64,000 nt of DNA from an uncultured Clostridia bacterium (GTDB taxonomy: Bacteria; Bacillota; Clostridia; UBA1381): the NCBI GenBank assembly GCA_947627795.1, contig CANQXJ010000002.1, positions 1 through 64,000 of the forward strand. The letters are read 5' to 3'. Below, piece after piece: positions 24,488-32,703 of the stretch. The position numbers and the translations under genes were made by a program. Below the pieces are notes generated by a model. That model made no database searches, had not been told where the DNA came from, and saw nothing but the letters and a program-made list of their open reading frames with translations. Position 1 is the stretch's first letter; each line of letters opens with the position of its first letter.

Positions 24488-25711
24488 ATGAAAAAACCGG
24501 AATTGCTCGCTCCCGCGGGGAGCCTGGAAAAACTGAAAACGGCGATCGACTACGGCGCGGACGCTGTCTATATCGGCGGCGAGGCGTTTTCTTTGCGCGC
24601 TGCGGCGGAAAATTTCAGTATTGACGACATTAAAGAAGGCGTGGAATACGCGCACGAACACGGGAAAAAGGTGTATCTTACCGCTAATATTTTCCCGCAC
24701 AACGCCGACATACCCGAATTTGAAAAATTTATAACCGAAATCCGCCCGCTCGGTCTTGACGCGGTGCTTATTTCGGATTTGGGGCTGTTCGATATGGCGC
24801 GCTCCCTCGCTCCCGAGCTGCCTGTTCACGTCAGCACTCAGGCGAATAACGTAAATTACCGTTCCGCTTTAATGTGGCACAAGCTCGGCGCGAAGCGCGT
24901 TGTGCTGGCGCGGGAGATGTCGTTTGACGAAATTGCGGAAATTCGGAAAAATATACCCGATAATTTGGAGCTTGAGGCGTTCGTCCACGGAGCGATGTGC
25001 ATATCGTACTCGGGACGCTGTTTGCTTTCGAGCTATATGACGGGGCGCGATTCCAATCAAGGCGCGTGCGCGCACCCGTGTCGCTGGAAGTACAGCCTTG
25101 TCGAGGAAACGCGTCCGGGCGAATACATGGACGTGATTGAAAACGAGCGCGGCACGTTTATTTTAAACTCAAAGGATCTGTGCATGATACGCCATATACC
25201 GGAACTGGTAAAAAGCGGGATTTCGAGCTTTAAAATCGAGGGGCGCGTCAAAACCGCATACTACGTCGCGACGGTTGTCGGCGCGTACAGGCGCGAGATC
25301 GACCGCTATTTCGCAAATCCCGAAGGCTACGTTTTCAACGATGCCGAATACGGCGAACTTTGCAAGGTGAGCCACCGCCCATACACAACGGGATTTTATT
25401 TCGGCAAGCCTGACGCTGACTCGCAGGTGTACACGTCAAGCTCATATATACGCGACTACGATTTGATCGGCATAGTCGAAGCGTACGACGAGAGCGCGGG
25501 CATAGCGCAGATAACACAGCGCAACCGCTTTTTCAAGGGCGACGAGGTTGAGATAATGCAGCCGATGAAGCCGTATTTCACGCAGAAAATTGAGCGCATT
25601 ACAGACGAAAAAGGAGAAGAAATCGAGGTTGCGAACCACGCCGAGCAGCGGCTTTTTATACCGCTTTCGCAAAGCGTCGTTCCCGGCGCGATGCTTAGGA
25701 AAAAGAGATAA
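24488..25711 (+). CDS. U32 family tRNA hydroxylation protein, TrhP-like
   Basis: 407 aa. U32 core with PELLAPAGSLEKLK, GADAVYIGG, VHVSTQAN, and the Fe-S cysteines in FVHGAMCISYSGRC and GACAHPCRWKY; SFKIEGRVK follows. Length and neighbourhood match Bacillus YrrO/TrhP2 and E. coli TrhP, which hydroxylate U34 of certain tRNAs using prephenate; the neighbouring TrmR would methylate the product. Bacillus also has a shorter YrrN between the two; here the gap holds the type I toxin-like module instead. It is paralogous to the longer U32 protein at 11.2 kb. Confidence 0.82.
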   Translation: MKKPELLAPAGSLEKLKTAIDYGADAVYIGGEAFSLRAAAENFSIDDIKEGVEYAHEHGKKVYLTANIFPHNADIPEFEKFITEIRPLGLDAVLISDLGLFDMARSLAPELPVHVSTQANNVNYRSALMWHKLGAKRVVLAREMSFDEIAEIRKNIPDNLELEAFVHGAMCISYSGRCLLSSYMTGRDSNQGACAHPCRWKYSLVEETRPGEYMDVIENERGTFILNSKDLCMIRHIPELVKSGISSFKIEGRVKTAYYVATVVGAYRREIDRYFANPEGYVFNDAEYGELCKVSHRPYTTGFYFGKPDADSQVYTSSSYIRDYDLIGIVEAYDESAGIAQITQRNRFFKGDEVEIMQPMKPYFTQKIERITDEKGEEIEVANHAEQRLFIPLSQSVVPGAMLRKKR

Positions 25712-26009
25712 ATCGAAGTGTCGGAACAGTTATAATCCGGCGCTCTGTTTGTTTATTCATGATTCCGATAGATTTTTACTGGATAAAAAGCAGCGGGCGT
25801 TACGCATCGGCGAAGTCCAATCGGAAGGACGATAGACAAGTGTTTTACAAGCAACAAATCGTTTTTTCAAATACGGAGTACATATACCGCGCCTGATGAG
25901 GGAAAATACATGAGTTTATGCTGATGTTAAATTATTACACAGCAGTAGATTGCTAATAATTAACACAAATAAATTACGCTGAACAAAGCCGTTTCATAAA
26001 CAATTTTAT

Positions 26010-26064
26010 AAAGGCAGATTTAATAAATAATGAAAATTTTTTTAATGATTTTTTGTTAAAATAG
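26010..26064 (+). pseudogene. degenerate copy of the 3' end of minC
   Basis: 47 of 55 positions match the last 55 bp of minC (19132-19186), including the stop region. The relic reads KADLINNENFFNDFLLK then TAG, against KAYLVNNEIFFDDFSIK then TAA in minC. Preceding codons (NNFI) also resemble minC (ENFV). It lies just upstream of the minD promoter, where an intact minC would be expected in an ancestral minCD operon. Confidence 0.75.
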
Positions 26065-26093
26065 TAGACAAAATAAAAAAGGCATGATATAAT
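26065..26093 (+). promoter_or_regulatory. promoter of minD-mgsA
   Basis: TAGACA, 17-bp spacer, TATAAT, 84 bp upstream of minD. It begins immediately after the stop of the minC relic. Confidence 0.65.
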
Positions 26094-26176
26094 AAAAACA
26101 ATAGGGTAGTCAGTGGAAAACGGCATATTGTCCGGTTGTATTTGTATAGCAGGCTGCCTTTGCGGAGGATATTCAT

Positions 26177-27004
26177 ATGGGAAGAGTTATCATGATTGCC
26201 TCGGGAAAGGGAGGAACAGGCAAGACTACCGCCGCTGCGAATATTGGCGCGGCGCTTGCCGCGAGGGGAAAGCTCGTGTTGCTTGCCGATATGGATATGG
26301 GACTGAGAAATCTTGATATTGCGCTTGGACTGGAGAGCAAGGTCGTCTATGACATTTCAGATGTGGCGGAAAAAAGATGCGCCTTTGACGACGCCTTGCT
26401 CAGAGACGGCAGATTTGAAAATCTGTATTTTATACCGGCAACGCAGACGAGGTCGCAAGCGGCGCTTGACGACGAGAGTGTGGAAGAGCTTAGACGGCTT
26501 TTGAAGAATCGTTTTGATTTCTGTATAATTGACGCGCCCGCCGGAATGGATGGCGGCTTCAATTACGCAGCGGAATTCGCGGACGAGGTCATAATGGTGA
26601 CCGTACCGGAAACGGCGGCTCTGCGCGACGCTGACAGGGTTATTTCTGTTCTTGAAGACATGGGTATGACGGAGATGAGACTGATAATCAATCGTGTGCG
26701 CGCCGATTTAATCAGCAAGGGTATCATGAAGAATGTCGATGACTGCGTGGATATTCTGTCAATACCCGTTCTCGGAATTGTGCCGGAGGATCCGGAGCTT
26801 TATATATCGGCTCTAAAAGGTGAACCGGCTGTGCTGAATGATAAATCGGCGGCAAGGCAGGCGTTTTTGAATATATCAGGGCGTATTCTGGGAGAGGATA
26901 TTCCGATAATGGATTTCGGCGAAAAGGAAGGATTTCTAATGAAAATTAAAAGGATATTCGGAAAAAAGGCGTATAACGCTTGGGAAAGGAAGGTAAAAAT
27001 GTGA
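26177..27004 (+). CDS. minD: septum site-determining ATPase MinD
   Basis: 275 aa, ATG after GCGGAGGA. Deviant Walker [15 protein letters not shown], switch region IIDAPAG and the C-terminal amphipathic membrane-targeting helix ([12 protein letters not shown]) are present, followed by a ~10-residue basic extension. MinD recruits MinC to the membrane. It is separated from minC but keeps its own promoter, and overlaps mgsA by GTGA. Confidence 0.93.
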   Translation: MGRVIMIASGKGGTGKTTAAANIGAALAARGKLVLLADMDMGLRNLDIALGLESKVVYDISDVAEKRCAFDDALLRDGRFENLYFIPATQTRSQAALDDESVEELRRLLKNRFDFCIIDAPAGMDGGFNYAAEFADEVIMVTVPETAALRDADRVISVLEDMGMTEMRLIINRVRADLISKGIMKNVDDCVDILSIPVLGIVPEDPELYISALKGEPAVLNDKSAARQAFLNISGRILGEDIPIMDFGEKEGFLMKIKRIFGKKAYNAWERKVKM

Positions 27005-27405
27005 ACATTGCACTTATTGCACACGACAAAAAGAAAGAACTGATGGTTCAGTTCTGCATCGCATACAAAGGCATACTTTCAAAACACACGCTCTATGCGA
27101 CGGGAACAACGGGAAAGCTGGTAACAGAGAACACGGGGCTGAACGTTTACAGATTTTTATCTGGACCGCAGGGCGGCGATCAGCAGATAGGCGCGAGGAT
27201 AGCCTACAACGAAATAGACCTTGTGCTGTTTTTCCGCGATCCGCTTGCGTCGGAGTCGTATGAACCGGACGTATTCTCGTTACTCAGATTATGCGATATG
27301 CATAATATACCGATAGCGACCAATTCGGCTACGGCTGAGGTATTAATACACGGTCTTGAAAGAGGAGATCTTGATTGGCGCGATATTGTAAATCCGAAAA
27401 AGTGA
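27001..27405 (+). CDS. mgsA: methylglyoxal synthase
   Basis: 134 aa from GTG 27001, which overlaps the minD stop; AAAGGAAGG lies upstream. Phosphate-binding GTTGKL, the catalytic Asp in [23 protein letters not shown] and the terminal [11 protein letters not shown] are family signatures. It converts dihydroxyacetone phosphate to methylglyoxal, bypassing lower glycolysis when phosphate is short. minD-mgsA is a common clostridial pairing. Confidence 0.92.
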   Translation: MNIALIAHDKKKELMVQFCIAYKGILSKHTLYATGTTGKLVTENTGLNVYRFLSGPQGGDQQIGARIAYNEIDLVLFFRDPLASESYEPDVFSLLRLCDMHNIPIATNSATAEVLIHGLERGDLDWRDIVNPKK

Positions 27406-27408
27406 CAT

Positions 27409-27440
27409 AAAATCCCGAAGTATGAAGGCTTCGGGATTTT
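27409..27440 (+). terminator. intrinsic terminator after mgsA
   Basis: 12-bp stem AAAATCCCGAAG / CTTCGGGATTTT with an 8-nt loop. Confidence 0.85.
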
Positions 27441-27512
27441 ATTGTAAAAGAATGGGCATGGAAAAGTCCAGTAAGCAACAAGAATATCAAACAGTAATGA
27501 CATAATTTTATT

Positions 27513-28292
27513 CTAAAATATTTTATACATGTGGTTGAGCGGACCGCTGCCGCCGCCTAAATCAAGACCGTATTTGAGCGCACCGGTTACGTATTCTTTC
27601 GCGGCTTTTACCGCATCGCTCATATTCTGCCCGAGCGCGAGATTCGCCGCTATCGCGGACGAGAGCGTACAGCCTGTGCCGTGGGCGTTGGGGTTGTCGA
27701 TTTTTTCTGCTTCAAACCATTCGGCTTTTCCGTCAAAAAGTAAATCGCTGCCGCTTTTTGCGAGGTGACCGCCTTTTAAAAGTACGGGGACACTAAACTT
27801 GCCGTAAATCACTTCGGCGGCGCGGAGCATATCCGATTTGTTTTCAATGTTGAATCCGCACAGAATTTCCGCCTCGGGGATATTCGGCGTGATTATGTCG
27901 GCGAGAGGGAACAGCTTTTCGGTGAGAGCGGTTATCGCATCCTCGCGGAGCAGTCTGTAACCGCTTGTCGATACCATCACCGTGTCAAGTACTATGTTTT
28001 TCGCATTATATTGACGCAGCTTTTCCGCGATGATTTCTATAATTTCAGCCGATGAAACCATTCCTATTTTTACGCTTTTTGGGAAAATATCGGTAAAAAC
28101 AGCGTCAAGCTGCGCCGATATGTTTGAGGGCGATACGTCGAAAATATCGGTAACGCCGAGCGTGTTCTGCGCGGTGACCGACGTTATTACGCTCATGCCG
28201 TAAACCTTGTTGGCGGCGAAGGTTTTCAAATCCGCCTGTATGCCCGCTCCGCCGCTTGAATCCGAGCCCGCTATCGTCAGCGCAGTTTTCAT
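27513..28292 (-). CDS. thiD: hydroxymethylpyrimidine/phosphomethylpyrimidine kinase
   Basis: 259 aa. Ribokinase-fold motifs TIAGSDSSGGAGIQADLKTF, ITPNIPEAEIL, LLKGGHL and the anion-hole/catalytic Asp region NAHGTGCTLSSAIAANLA. It phosphorylates HMP to HMP-PP for thiamine synthesis. The ATG overlaps the thiE stop (ATGA). The segment coding KFSVP contains the 11-mer also found four times in the U32 gene, but the peptide fits the family. Confidence 0.93.
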   Translation of the reverse strand: MKTALTIAGSDSSGGAGIQADLKTFAANKVYGMSVITSVTAQNTLGVTDIFDVSPSNISAQLDAVFTDIFPKSVKIGMVSSAEIIEIIAEKLRQYNAKNIVLDTVMVSTSGYRLLREDAITALTEKLFPLADIITPNIPEAEILCGFNIENKSDMLRAAEVIYGKFSVPVLLKGGHLAKSGSDLLFDGKAEWFEAEKIDNPNAHGTGCTLSSAIAANLALGQNMSDAVKAAKEYVTGALKYGLDLGGGSGPLNHMYKIF

Positions 28293-28927
28293 CCGATTAC
28301 CTCCTTTGCAAGCTTCATGAGCTTTTTTGCGGCTTTTTCTATGTCGGGCTGAGCGAAAATTCCCGATACGACCGCCGCTCCCGCGATGCCGGTATTTTTT
28401 AATTTTAGTATATTTTCAGCCGTTATGCCGCCTATCGCGGCGACGGGGATATTTACGGACGATGTGATTAAGCGCAGCGTCTCGCCGCTCATTTTTACCG
28501 CGTCCGCTTTTGTTGATGTTCCGAAAACCGCGCCCGAGCCGAGATAATCCGCGCCCGCTTTTTCGGCTGCTGCGGCCTGCCCGGGCGTTCTTGCGGTCAC
28601 GCCGATTATTTTATTCGCGCCGAGCATTTTGCGCGCTTCTTCAACAGGCGTGTCGCCCTGACCGAGATGTACTCCGTCCGCGCCCGACGCGAGAACCGCC
28701 TCTATGTTGTCATTTATAATGAGCGGAGTGCCGTATTTTTCGCAGATAGGCTTTAGTTCGAGAGCCGTTTTTGCGAGAGATTCCGTATCCGCATCCTTGT
28801 CGCGGAGCTGTATCATCGTAGCTCCGCCCTTTAACGCCGCTTCGACTGCGTCGGGCAGAGCTCCGCCTTTTAGCGCGGCTCTGTCGGTTATAGCGTAGAG
28901 AAGCAGCTTATCTTTATTTAAACTCAT
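28289..28927 (-). CDS. thiE: thiamine-phosphate synthase
   Basis: 212 aa TIM barrel. MIQLRDKDAD, LIINDNIEAV, DGVHLGQGDTPV, YLGSGAVFGTSTK and VAAIGGITAEN are the pyrophosphate and HMP-binding motifs of ThiE. It joins HMP-PP and HET-P to make TMP. First gene of thiE-thiD. No TPP riboswitch lies upstream, and no thiC or thiG is present in the window, so this pair may serve precursor salvage. Confidence 0.9.
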   Translation of the reverse strand: MSLNKDKLLLYAITDRAALKGGALPDAVEAALKGGATMIQLRDKDADTESLAKTALELKPICEKYGTPLIINDNIEAVLASGADGVHLGQGDTPVEEARKMLGANKIIGVTARTPGQAAAAEKAGADYLGSGAVFGTSTKADAVKMSGETLRLITSSVNIPVAAIGGITAENILKLKNTGIAGAAVVSGIFAQPDIEKAAKKLMKLAKEVIG

Positions 28928-28953
28928 AGTAAAACCTCCGTTTCACAATAGAT

Positions 28954-28982
28954 ATTATAACTTCGCAGCGGAAAATTGTCAA
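28954..28982 (-). promoter_or_regulatory. perfect consensus promoter of thiE-thiD
   Basis: Minus strand TTGACA, exactly 17 bp, TATAAT. The 5' UTR is about 20 nt, too short for a riboswitch. Confidence 0.88.
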
Positions 28983-29019
28983 TAAACAGTATGTTATTCA
29001 AGATATTTTTATAAAACAG

Positions 29020-29049
29020 TTGAAAAATAAAAAAAATTTTGATATAATA
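29020..29049 (+). promoter_or_regulatory. promoter of the stalk-domain gene and trpB
   Basis: TTGAAA, 18-bp spacer, TATAAT, 33 bp upstream of the ATG at 29082. Confidence 0.65.
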
Positions 29050-29081
29050 AATCCGAATATTGAAACAGGAGGAAAACAGTC

Positions 29082-29513
29082 ATGAAAAAATTAATTGCTT
29101 TGTTGCTGACGGCGGCTTCATTATTCACGTTTTCGGCGGCTTGTTTCGCAGCTAATCCGTCGGTATATCTTAACGGCGAAAAAATGACCTTCGAGGTTGA
29201 GCCGTTTATAGATAACGAAAGAACTCTCGTTCCGATGCGCGCTATTTTTGAGGCGGTTGACGCGGTGATTCAGTGGGATCCCGAAACCCAAACTGTTATC
29301 GGCGTTAAGCAGGACAACGGCGAAACCAATTTCGTTACGCTTCAGATAGGCTCGCCGACAGCGTTTATAAACAGCGCTCCGACGGAGCTCGACGCACCGC
29401 CGGTTATAGTTAACGACCGCACATTTGTACCGCTGAGATTTGTTGTTGAGTCGCTCGGCGAAAAGGTAGAATGGGATCCGGAGAATTTTTCGGTAATTAT
29501 AACAACAGATTGA
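29082..29513 (+). CDS. secreted protein with copper amine oxidase N-terminal-like (stalk) domain
   Basis: 143 aa, ATG after AGGAGG. Signal peptide about 1-23. The rest is one stalk domain with the paired motifs RTLVPMRAIFEAVDA and RTFVPLRFVVESLGE, each followed by a W-D-P strand (VQWDP-like). Such domains are cell-surface modules in Firmicutes, usually attached to enzymes; here it stands alone, so the role is unknown. Confidence 0.8.
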   Translation: MKKLIALLLTAASLFTFSAACFAANPSVYLNGEKMTFEVEPFIDNERTLVPMRAIFEAVDAVIQWDPETQTVIGVKQDNGETNFVTLQIGSPTAFINSAPTELDAPPVIVNDRTFVPLRFVVESLGEKVEWDPENFSVIITTD

Positions 29514-29546
29514 TGAGAACAGATTAGAACAGAGGAGATAAGAATA

Positions 29547-30737
29547 GTGGAGAAAAAAGGAAGATATGGAGAATTCGGAGGACAATACGCCTCCGAAACT
29601 CTTATGAATGCTCTGATAGATTTGGAAGCGGCGTTTGAAAAGTATAAAAATGACGCGGATTTTCTTGACGAGCTGAATTATTACAATAAGCAGTACGCGG
29701 GCAGACCGTCGATTTTGTATTACGCGAAACGCCTCAGCGAGGACATAGGCGGCGCGAAGATTTACTTAAAGCGTGAGGATCTGAACCATACCGGCGCGCA
29801 CAAAATCAACAATGTGATAGGTCAATGTCTGCTGGCGAAACGTATGGGAAAGAAAAAGGTAATCGCGGAGACAGGCGCGGGACAGCACGGCGTTGCAACG
29901 GCGACGTTCGCGACCGCGCTCGGACTTGAATGCGACGTATACATGGGCGAGGAGGACACTAAGCGTCAGGCGCTCAATGTGTTCAGAATGAAGCTTTTGG
30001 GCGCGCAGGTCCACGCGGTAACGTCGGGAACGGGAACGCTCAAGGACGCTACAAACGAGGCTATGCGTTCATGGACGGCTCACGCTGACGACACGTTTTA
30101 CGTGCTCGGCTCGGCGGTCGGACCGCATCCGTATCCGGCGATAGTAAAGCATTTCCAGAGCGTAATAAGCAAGGAAACACGAGTGCAGCTTATGGAAATG
30201 GAGGGACGTTTGCCCGACGCGGTAATGGCGTGCGTGGGCGGCGGCTCGAACGCGATAGGAATGTTCGCGGACTTTATAGACGAACCATCGGTAAAGCTCT
30301 ACGGAGCGGAAGCGGCGGGCGACGGAATTGACACGGAGCGCCACGCGGCGTCTATAGCGAAGGGAACTCTCGGAGTGCTGCACGGAATGAAGTCGATATT
30401 CCTCCAGGACGAGGGCGGAAACATCATGCCGGTATACTCCATTTCGGCGGGGCTTGATTACCCGGGAGTGGGACCGGAGCACGCGCATCTCGCAAAAACC
30501 GGCAGAGCGGAATATTATCCGATAACCGATAAGGAAGCGGTTGACGCGTTTATGTACTTGTCGCGTTTGGAAGGAATTATTCCCGCGATAGAATCGGCTC
30601 ACGCGGTTGCGCTCGCGAGAAAAATCGCGCCCGAAATGGGAAAGGATAAGATTCTTGTAATATGTCTGTCCGGACGCGGCGATAAAGACGTTTACTCCGT
30701 GGCGAAGTATCTCGGAGAGGATATAGAGGAAGGTTAA
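29547..30737 (+). CDS. trpB: tryptophan synthase beta chain
   Basis: 396 aa, GTG start after [22 protein letters not shown], the PLP Lys in [21 protein letters not shown], the phosphate loop [12 protein letters not shown] and SGRGDKD identify TrpB of the canonical class. It condenses indole and serine. No trpA or other trp gene is present in the window and the upstream gene is unrelated, so it is an orphan here; it may salvage indole or pair with TrpA elsewhere. Confidence 0.93.
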   Translation: MEKKGRYGEFGGQYASETLMNALIDLEAAFEKYKNDADFLDELNYYNKQYAGRPSILYYAKRLSEDIGGAKIYLKREDLNHTGAHKINNVIGQCLLAKRMGKKKVIAETGAGQHGVATATFATALGLECDVYMGEEDTKRQALNVFRMKLLGAQVHAVTSGTGTLKDATNEAMRSWTAHADDTFYVLGSAVGPHPYPAIVKHFQSVISKETRVQLMEMEGRLPDAVMACVGGGSNAIGMFADFIDEPSVKLYGAEAAGDGIDTERHAASIAKGTLGVLHGMKSIFLQDEGGNIMPVYSISAGLDYPGVGPEHAHLAKTGRAEYYPITDKEAVDAFMYLSRLEGIIPAIESAHAVALARKIAPEMGKDKILVICLSGRGDKDVYSVAKYLGEDIEEG

Positions 30738-30741
30738 TAAA

Positions 30742-30845
30742 GGGGCTGCAAAAGTCTCATAAAAGAACAAGGATCTCAATTCGTGAGATTCTTGTTTGGT
30801 TTTTGGGATGATTTTGTAACAATTATCGGATTTTAAGACAGCCCC
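30742..30845. repeat. 104-bp inverted-repeat element (MITE-like) with internal terminator hairpin
   Basis: The ends read GGGGCTG... and ...CAGCCCC, with AAAA-rich continuation on both sides, and short AATAA sequences flank the element. Inside is a hairpin AACAAGgATCTCA...TGAGATtCTTGTT (30766-30796) followed by a T-rich run, which could terminate trpB transcription. No transposase is present. Confidence 0.5.
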
Positions 30846-30976
30846 AATAAGCCTTTTTTGAGCTTAATACGAGTATATATTAAATCGAAACGCAAGGATT
30901 ATGAATGCCGATACATTCAGTCTATTAACTAATCGTATATAATTATAGATAATTTGGTAAAAATAACAAAAAAGTA

Positions 30977-31005
30977 TTGATTATTTTTTGCAATTATAGT
31001 ATAAT
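30977..31005 (+). promoter_or_regulatory. promoter of the GGDEF gene
   Basis: TTGATT, 17-bp spacer, TATAAT, about 30 bp upstream of the start codon. Confidence 0.75.
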
Positions 31006-31036
31006 AATTATATATTTATAAAAAGGGGGGCAGGAA

Positions 31037-32233
31037 ATGTTCCACAAAATACGCAGAACTCTTTCTGACATATTTTCGCGCGTAACTGTGCAGGTAACTC
31101 TTTTTTCCTGCGCTCTTATTGTCGCGGCGTGTCTTGCCATATTTTTCTTTTGCCGCGGTACGTTCACAATGATAGTCCGCAACGCATATGAGGAGCGCGC
31201 GGATGTTGTATACGGTATGCTTGAAAATCAAATTGACACGGATATTTATGACGATATAAACAGCGCGGAGGACATCAAGAATGAGCTTTACGGCTCGGTA
31301 AGCAGTTATCTCACGGCTATAAAAGAAAAAACGGAAGTGGACGATATTTTTATTACAAAGGTAAATGATGCGGACGAGGCTGTTTATGTTGTGGATATTG
31401 ATCCGTCCTATATTGCTTTGAGAAATCCGGGAGACGCGGCAGAGGCTTCGGTTGACGCTCTTACCCGCGAAGTGGACAGCACCTGCAGGGTTTCGGACGA
31501 CTTTGTAAAAACGGCGAGAGGCAATAGGTACTTAAGAGCGTATCCGGTGCGCCGCGAGGACAGAAATGTAATCGGCGTAATATTCATAGGCGTAAGCTCT
31601 GACGATATACATGACGGCGAGGCGGCAATTCTGATATTCGTGTGCATTATATGTCTTATTATGTGCATACTTACGGCTGTTTTCGCGAACAAGGCGTTCA
31701 AGAAAATCTCAAATCCGTCTTATCAGGACGCGTCCAATACGGATTCTCTTACCGATCTTAAGAATAAAAACTCGTTCACGCTCGATTTGCACAATATCGA
31801 AAACTCGGGGCATTTTGACAGGTACGGAGTTATTGTGGTGGATCTGAACGGCTTAAAGCATATAAACGATACGCGCGGACATCATGTGGGAGATAGGTTT
31901 ATTCAGAAATCGGCAATGGTTCTCAAGACCTGTATTAATAAAAAGAACCAGGTAGTTTACCGTATCGGCGGCGATGAGTTTACCGCGATCATACGCGGCT
32001 GCACGGAAAATGATATACGCGCAATTATTGACAGCGTCAACCGAACCATAGAAACGGAAAACAAGACTGATACGGCGTTTAAGCTGTCAATGGCGATAGG
32101 CTACGCGATATTTGATAAATATATAGACCATAATTTCTCCGACACCTTCCAGCGCGCGGACGCTATGATGTACGATGTCAAGAAGGAATATTACAGAAAG
32201 AAGCTTGAAGCGGATAACAGGATTGTGCAATAA
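31037..32233 (+). CDS. membrane diguanylate cyclase (GGDEF)
   Basis: 398 aa, ATG after AGGGGGGC. Two membrane segments (about 18-42 and 195-218) enclose an extracellular sensor region of ~150 residues with single-Cache-like layout. The GGDEF domain (about 235-390) has DSLTDLKNK, VVDLNGLKHIND and an intact GGDEF (about 311-315), so cyclase activity is likely. The inhibitory I-site RxxD is absent. It makes c-di-GMP in response to an unknown extracellular signal. Its promoter indicates independent transcription. Confidence 0.88.
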   Translation: MFHKIRRTLSDIFSRVTVQVTLFSCALIVAACLAIFFFCRGTFTMIVRNAYEERADVVYGMLENQIDTDIYDDINSAEDIKNELYGSVSSYLTAIKEKTEVDDIFITKVNDADEAVYVVDIDPSYIALRNPGDAAEASVDALTREVDSTCRVSDDFVKTARGNRYLRAYPVRREDRNVIGVIFIGVSSDDIHDGEAAILIFVCIICLIMCILTAVFANKAFKKISNPSYQDASNTDSLTDLKNKNSFTLDLHNIENSGHFDRYGVIVVDLNGLKHINDTRGHHVGDRFIQKSAMVLKTCINKKNQVVYRIGGDEFTAIIRGCTENDIRAIIDSVNRTIETENKTDTAFKLSMAIGYAIFDKYIDHNFSDTFQRADAMMYDVKKEYYRKKLEADNRIVQ

Positions 32234-32284
32234 AAGTTACCGCGTAAAAACGCGTTAGCAATAAAATCAAAGGAGGAAACATCA

Positions 32285-32656
32285 ATGGCATTTTTTGACG
32301 GAGTAATGAATTTTGTAAAAAAGTTTAAGGAAGCGGCGAAGGCCGGCGCGGACTTCAATCCGCTGCTGGAGTCGGTTGAGAAGGAGATCGAACAGCTCCA
32401 CGCGCAGGGCAAGCTTGACGACGTTCTCTACAAGGCGGAGCAGGAGTACGTTAAGGAGCACGGCGAGTACATCAGCAAATCAAGCACGACCGCGGCTGAC
32501 AGCATGGCTGAGAATAACGCGTTAAAGCATTTCATCAGAGCACTCGCAAACGATGAAAACATGCCCGACGAGTTAAAGGCGAACGCAAATAAGCTTTTAG
32601 AACTGCACGACAAAATGCTCAGCATCTTAGGTCCGCTCGGAAACATTGCAAAATAA
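32285..32656 (+). CDS. small alpha-helical protein of unknown function
   Basis: 123 aa, ATG after AAAGGAGGAA, a strong site. No signal peptide or membrane segment. Composition (Lys, Glu, Ala, Leu) and spacing indicate a helical bundle, for example VEKEIEQLHAQGKLDDVLYKAEQ. I recognise no family. It is 51 bp after the GGDEF gene and ends in a strong terminator, so it could be co-transcribed with it. Confidence 0.75.
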   Translation: MAFFDGVMNFVKKFKEAAKAGADFNPLLESVEKEIEQLHAQGKLDDVLYKAEQEYVKEHGEYISKSSTTAADSMAENNALKHFIRALANDENMPDELKANANKLLELHDKMLSILGPLGNIAK

Positions 32657-32678
32657 ATAAAAGCGAAATAAACAAAAG

Positions 32679-32703
32679 TCCCGGAAAAAATCCCGGGATT
32701 TTT
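32679..32703 (+). terminator. intrinsic terminator between convergent genes
   Basis: TCCCGG / CCGGGA stem followed by ATTTTTATTTTT. It overlaps the mfd stop region and may work in both directions. Confidence 0.8.

Larger units (their letters stand above)
25712..26176. other. gene-free spacer upstream of minD with decayed sequence
   Basis: 465 bp with no gene I can support. It contains the minC-tail relic (26010-26064) and the minD promoter. A short frame around 25745-25833 ends in a stop but resembles nothing I recognise and has no start. Composition becomes more A+T rich to the right. Confidence 0.6.

Noticed and set aside
25590-25835. 81-codon plus-strand ORF running from the TrhP-like gene into the spacer
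   Set aside because: Mostly an alternative frame of the U32 gene, no ribosome binding site, no recognisable family.
26113-26176. Peptide GCICIAGC upstream of minD resembling IRIAGC of MinC
   Set aside because: Only a few codons match and they lie downstream of the relic's stop, out of order; probably chance.
27787-27797. Fifth GGGACACTAAA copy in thiD as an insertion
   Set aside because: The encoded residues fit the ThiD family (KFSVPVLLKGGH), so there is no sign that it was inserted; listed only as a sequence match.
28928-29081. Possible TPP riboswitch between thiE and the stalk-domain gene
   Set aside because: No CTGAGA-type core, and the promoter leaves only ~20 nt of leader.
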